From NCBI GenBank assembly GCA_964635845.1, contig CAZWNO010000036.1, forward strand, positions 1 to 32,914: DNA of 32,914 nt, given 5' to 3'. Made by a program: the position numbers and the translations under genes. Position 1 is the first letter of the stretch, and every line of letters begins with the position of its first letter. The notes under the pieces were generated by a model. The model was not told the DNA's origin, made no database searches, and saw only the letters and a list, made by a program, of their open reading frames with translations. The DNA comes from SZUA-365 sp964635845 (GTDB lineage: Bacteria > Bacteroidota > Ignavibacteria > SZUA-365). Positions 30,586 through 32,914 of this stretch are shown here, piece after piece.

Positions 30586-30615
30586 CTTGGTATCTGTTCC
30601 TTTTTTTTACATTTT
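30586..30615 (+). promoter_or_regulatory. Weak promoter candidate for the NADH-module genes
   Basis: CTTG at 30586-30589, an 18-bp spacer, then TACATTTT at 30608-30615. A small hairpin GCGC-ATTA-GCGC (30623-30634) lies at the predicted start. The leader before ATG 30758 would be about 135 nt. The rest of the gap 30556-30757 shows nothing else I can name. Confidence 0.3.
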
Positions 30616-30757
30616 CGATACTGCGCATTAGCGCTGGAACATTGCACCAACCCGTCGATTGTGACCCCCGCATGCCAAAAGTCTCCACTCGCACCTCCAT
30701 ATTCGCCACGACATCCCGCCCATTTCTTTATGCCCCAACAATAGAAAGGAAGGTATC

Positions 30758-31252
30758 ATGAGCACGGGTGCCTACGCATTTCTGCTGTTCGCAGAGCCCG
30801 AGCATTTAATTCCCGGCATCGAGGCAGTACGGACGCTGCCTGCCGTCACCGCGTGGCACGCGGTCGACGGGCACTACCATCTCGCGCTCGTTCTGTCGTC
30901 GCCCGATGACGGTCTTCGGGACACCCTGCGCTCCATGCCCGGAGTGCAGGAATTGCTTTTCTGTCCCGTAGAAAAGGAGTTTCTGACCGGTTTCACGGCT
31001 GTCCCCGAGCGCTGCCACGCGTGGCTGACGATGGAGACCGATGCCGCCCGCCGCGACGAACTGGCGCACAGGCTGCAGGAGATCGACGGTGTGCGGTTCG
31101 GCGTCCTGGCGTTCGGGGAATCCGGCTGCGTTGCCGCCGTCAGCGGCGACAGTTTCGAACAGATCGACCGGGCCGTCGACCATGACATCCGTCCCCTCGA
31201 CGGCGTGCTGCGCGTGAAACGGGATTGGATCATCGACCTCACCCAACTGTAA
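30758..31252 (+). CDS. Protein of two tandem RAM/ferredoxin-like domains
   Basis: I do not recognise this 164-aa protein by name. It appears to be two similar alpha-beta halves of about 75 residues: AYAFLLFAEPEHLIPGIEAV to GVQELLFCPV, and CHAWLTMETDAARRDELAHR to the C-terminus. Each half has strand-helix-strand-strand-helix-strand order and ends with a GV-plus-strand pattern, as in the ligand-binding RAM domain of Lrp/AsnC proteins. There is no DNA-binding helix-turn-helix. AAGGAAGG precedes ATG 30758. nuoE follows after 10 bp, so it may sense or regulate the redox module; this is an inference. Confidence 0.75.
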   Translation: MSTGAYAFLLFAEPEHLIPGIEAVRTLPAVTAWHAVDGHYHLALVLSSPDDGLRDTLRSMPGVQELLFCPVEKEFLTGFTAVPERCHAWLTMETDAARRDELAHRLQEIDGVRFGVLAFGESGCVAAVSGDSFEQIDRAVDHDIRPLDGVLRVKRDWIIDLTQL

Positions 31253-31262
31253 AGGCGGACAG

Positions 31263-31757
31263 ATGGCAGATCAGCATTCGGAAGAATACAAGCAGTTCAA
31301 CGTCGATCTCTGGAAATTCGACGGACACGAAGGGGCGCTGATCCCGCTGCTGCAATCGGCGCAGGACACCTACGGCTACGTTCCGGAGAAGGCGATGCAT
31401 TATATCAGCAATGTGACCGGCATTCCGGCCGCAGAAATCTACGGCGTGGTCACGTTCTACGCGCAGTTCCGCACGCGGCCGCTGGGGAAGAACATCATCC
31501 GCGTCTGCAACGGCACGGCCTGCCACGTCAACGGCGTGAAGATGCTCTACGGCACACTGCAGGAGGAACTGGGAATCAACTACGAAGAGACGACCGACGA
31601 CGGGGTGTTCTCGCTGGTCTCGGTCGCGTGCCTCGGCTGCTGCTCGCTGGCGCCGGTGCTCACGATCAACGGCGAGGTGTTTCCCCGCCTCACGGCGGCG
31701 AAGACCCGGAAGATCATCCGCGACTTCAGGGGTCGCAACAAGGCAACCGACAAGTAA
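31263..31757 (+). CDS. nuoE: NADH dehydrogenase subunit NuoE / HndA-like
   Basis: This is the 24-kDa thioredoxin-like [2Fe-2S] subunit of NADH-oxidising complexes. The N-terminal helical part shows GALIPLLQSAQDTYGYVPE. GVVTFYAQFRTRPLGKN precedes the cluster. The four cluster cysteines are in VCNGTACHVNG (C-x4-C) and ACLGCCSLAPV (C-x3-C); an extra Cys lies within the second pair. The length of 164 aa is typical. Ribosome site AAAGG lies before the ATG. It is 16 bp before nuoF and works with it to pass electrons from NADH. It could belong to complex I, a hydrogenase or a formate dehydrogenase. Confidence 0.93.
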   Translation: MADQHSEEYKQFNVDLWKFDGHEGALIPLLQSAQDTYGYVPEKAMHYISNVTGIPAAEIYGVVTFYAQFRTRPLGKNIIRVCNGTACHVNGVKMLYGTLQEELGINYEETTDDGVFSLVSVACLGCCSLAPVLTINGEVFPRLTAAKTRKIIRDFRGRNKATDK

Positions 31758-31773
31758 CGCGGAAGGTGAATAC

Positions 31774-32914
31774 ATGAAAACAGTACTCGTAGGACTCGGT
31801 ACCTGTGGCATTTCCGCAGGCGGCGAGAAGGTGTTCCGCGCGCTGCAGGAGGAGCTCAAGGAGCATCCCGGCGCATTCGTGCTCAAGGAAACCGGCTGCA
31901 TCGGCATGTGCTACCGCGAACCGCTGGTGGAAATCCAGGACGGCGGCGAAAGCCATCTCTATGCAGAGGTGACTCCCGACCGCATCGGGCGCATCGTCGA
32001 GGAAGACGTGCTCGGCGGCACATCGATCGAGGAATGGCTTGCCCTCGGCAACGGAAGGGAGGCGGGATTCTTCGACAACCAGGTCCGCATCGTGCTCCGC
32101 AACAGCGGCGTCATCGATCCCGGATCGATCGAGGAATACCTCGCGCGCGACGGCTACAAGGCCCTCCGGAACGCCCTGACCGGGATGACGCCCGAGGACG
32201 TGATCCGCGAGGTGCTCGTCTCCGGTCTCCGCGGACGCGGCGGCGGCGGCTTCCCCACCGGCAAGAAATGGGACCTCACGCGGGCCTCGGCCGCGATAAG
32301 AAATACATCATCTGCAACGCCGACGAAGGCGATCCGGGCGCGTTCATGGACCGCTCGGTACTCGAGAGCGATCCGCACTCGGTGCTCGAAGGAATGATGA
32401 TTGCGGGGTACGCCATCGGGGCCGACGACGCCTATATCTACTGTCGCGCGGAATACCCGAAGGCGATCGCACGGTTGCGCCAGGCGATCTCGCAGGCGCA
32501 GCGGCGCGGGCTTCTCGGCGAGAACATCCTCGGTACCGGCTTCAACTTCCATATCAGGATCAAAGAGGGCGCCGGGGCTTTCGTCTGCGGCGAGGAAACG
32601 GCGCTGATCGCATCGATCGAGGGGCGCCGCGGCATGCCGCGATTCCGCCCTCCCTTTCCCTCGGTGTCGGGACTCTGGGGCAAGCCCACGAACATCAACA
32701 ATGTCGAGACCTTCGCCAATATCCCCTGGATCGTCCTCAACGGCGGCGCGGCCTTTGCAGCCTATGGCACCGAGAACAGCAAGGGCACGAAGGTGTTCGC
32801 CATGGCGGGGAAGGTGCGGCGCACGGGACTGATCGAAGTGCCGATGGGATTGACCATCAACTCGATCATCTTCGACGTCTGCGGCGGCATCATCGACGAC
32901 AAGCGCTTCAAGGC
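31774..32914 (+). CDS. nuoF: NuoF/HndC-type NADH-oxidising subunit, frameshifted and cut by the window end
   Basis: An N-terminal thioredoxin-like [2Fe-2S] domain (VLVGLGTCGISAGGEKV, then ETGCIGMCYREPLVEI) is fused to the FMN/NADH domain (SGLRGRGGGGFPTGKKW). After codon 172 the frame is wrong and stops at 32397. From about 32298 the next frame continues the family exactly: KKYIICNADEGDPGAFMDRS, then EGAGAFVCGEETALIASIEG and GKPTNINNVETFANI. Adding one G in TCGGCC near 32289 restores both sides (RASGRDKKY). A sequencing or assembly error in a GC-rich run is most likely; a real pseudogene is possible. The C-terminal 4Fe-4S part lies beyond the window. GGAAGG precedes the ATG. Confidence 0.9.

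Noticed and set aside
30471..30600. Apparent frameshift at the end of the Aag glycosylase, because another frame reads GNPFVVRRR
   Set aside because: The annotated frame already gives PWRFLLASSGWTSR, which lines up with the usual family ending, so no frameshift is needed.

Overview
The window looks like chromosomal DNA of a GC-rich member of the Fibrobacteres-Chlorobi-Bacteroidetes superphylum, most likely near Ignavibacteria or Kapabacteria. The signs are C-terminal type IX secretion (T9SS) sorting domains, an LpxC-FabZ fusion, a Bacteroidota-style sensor kinase, a DUF5683-type protein, and several promoter-like sites of the Bacteroidota kind (TTTG or ATTG, about 20 bp, then TAnnTT). The lineage is inferred from gene content only; no rRNA or tRNA gene was seen.

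Layout. 1-140 is the tail of a T9SS cargo gene. 384-1568 (-) is a sensor histidine kinase. 1780-4822 (+) is a housekeeping run: yicC, gmk, rpoZ and coaBC. A type 4 uracil-DNA glycosylase and a DnaB helicase with a repetitive N-terminal extension follow (4941-7422). 7537-9866 holds two envelope proteins, one DUF5683-like and one BamA/TamA-like barrel. 9867-11800 holds a four-helix-bundle gene, rsmE and a J-domain gene, with ATGACAAG repeat arrays between them. 11819-16882 (-) is one very large secreted protein. 17041-20347 (-) is a lipid A block: lpxC-fabZ, lpxA and a Gfo/Idh/MocA oxidoreductase. 20581-22788 (+) is ppk1. 22789-28664 (-) holds a ROK kinase, an FtsB/DivIC-like gene, a homocysteine methyltransferase/MTHFR fusion, kdsD, a YjbQ protein and a PQQ-like propeller. 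28772-30555 (+) holds a small Cys-motif membrane protein, a diheme lipoprotein cytochrome and an Aag glycosylase. 30758-32914 (+) starts an NADH-oxidising module: a duplicated-domain protein, NuoE, then NuoF/HndC, which carries a one-base frameshift and runs off the end.

Cooperating genes. LpxC-FabZ, LpxA and KdsD all serve lipid A-Kdo synthesis, so the outer membrane probably carries LPS. The barrel and the T9SS cargo fit the same double-membrane envelope. NuoE and NuoF form the NADH/FMN/Fe-S input unit of a larger complex. The extra N-terminal [2Fe-2S] domain on NuoF favours a hydrogenase- or formate-dehydrogenase-linked module over plain complex I.

The most unusual signal is not a protein. 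Several unrelated short-period tandem arrays (units of about 7-10 bp, plus one 30-bp and one 59-bp family) lie at or just after stop codons. Many occur as inverted pairs that could fold as long hairpins, and in two places the array supplies the last codons of the gene. One inverted pair brackets the four-helix-bundle gene. No CRISPR array, insertion sequence, tRNA or rRNA was found.
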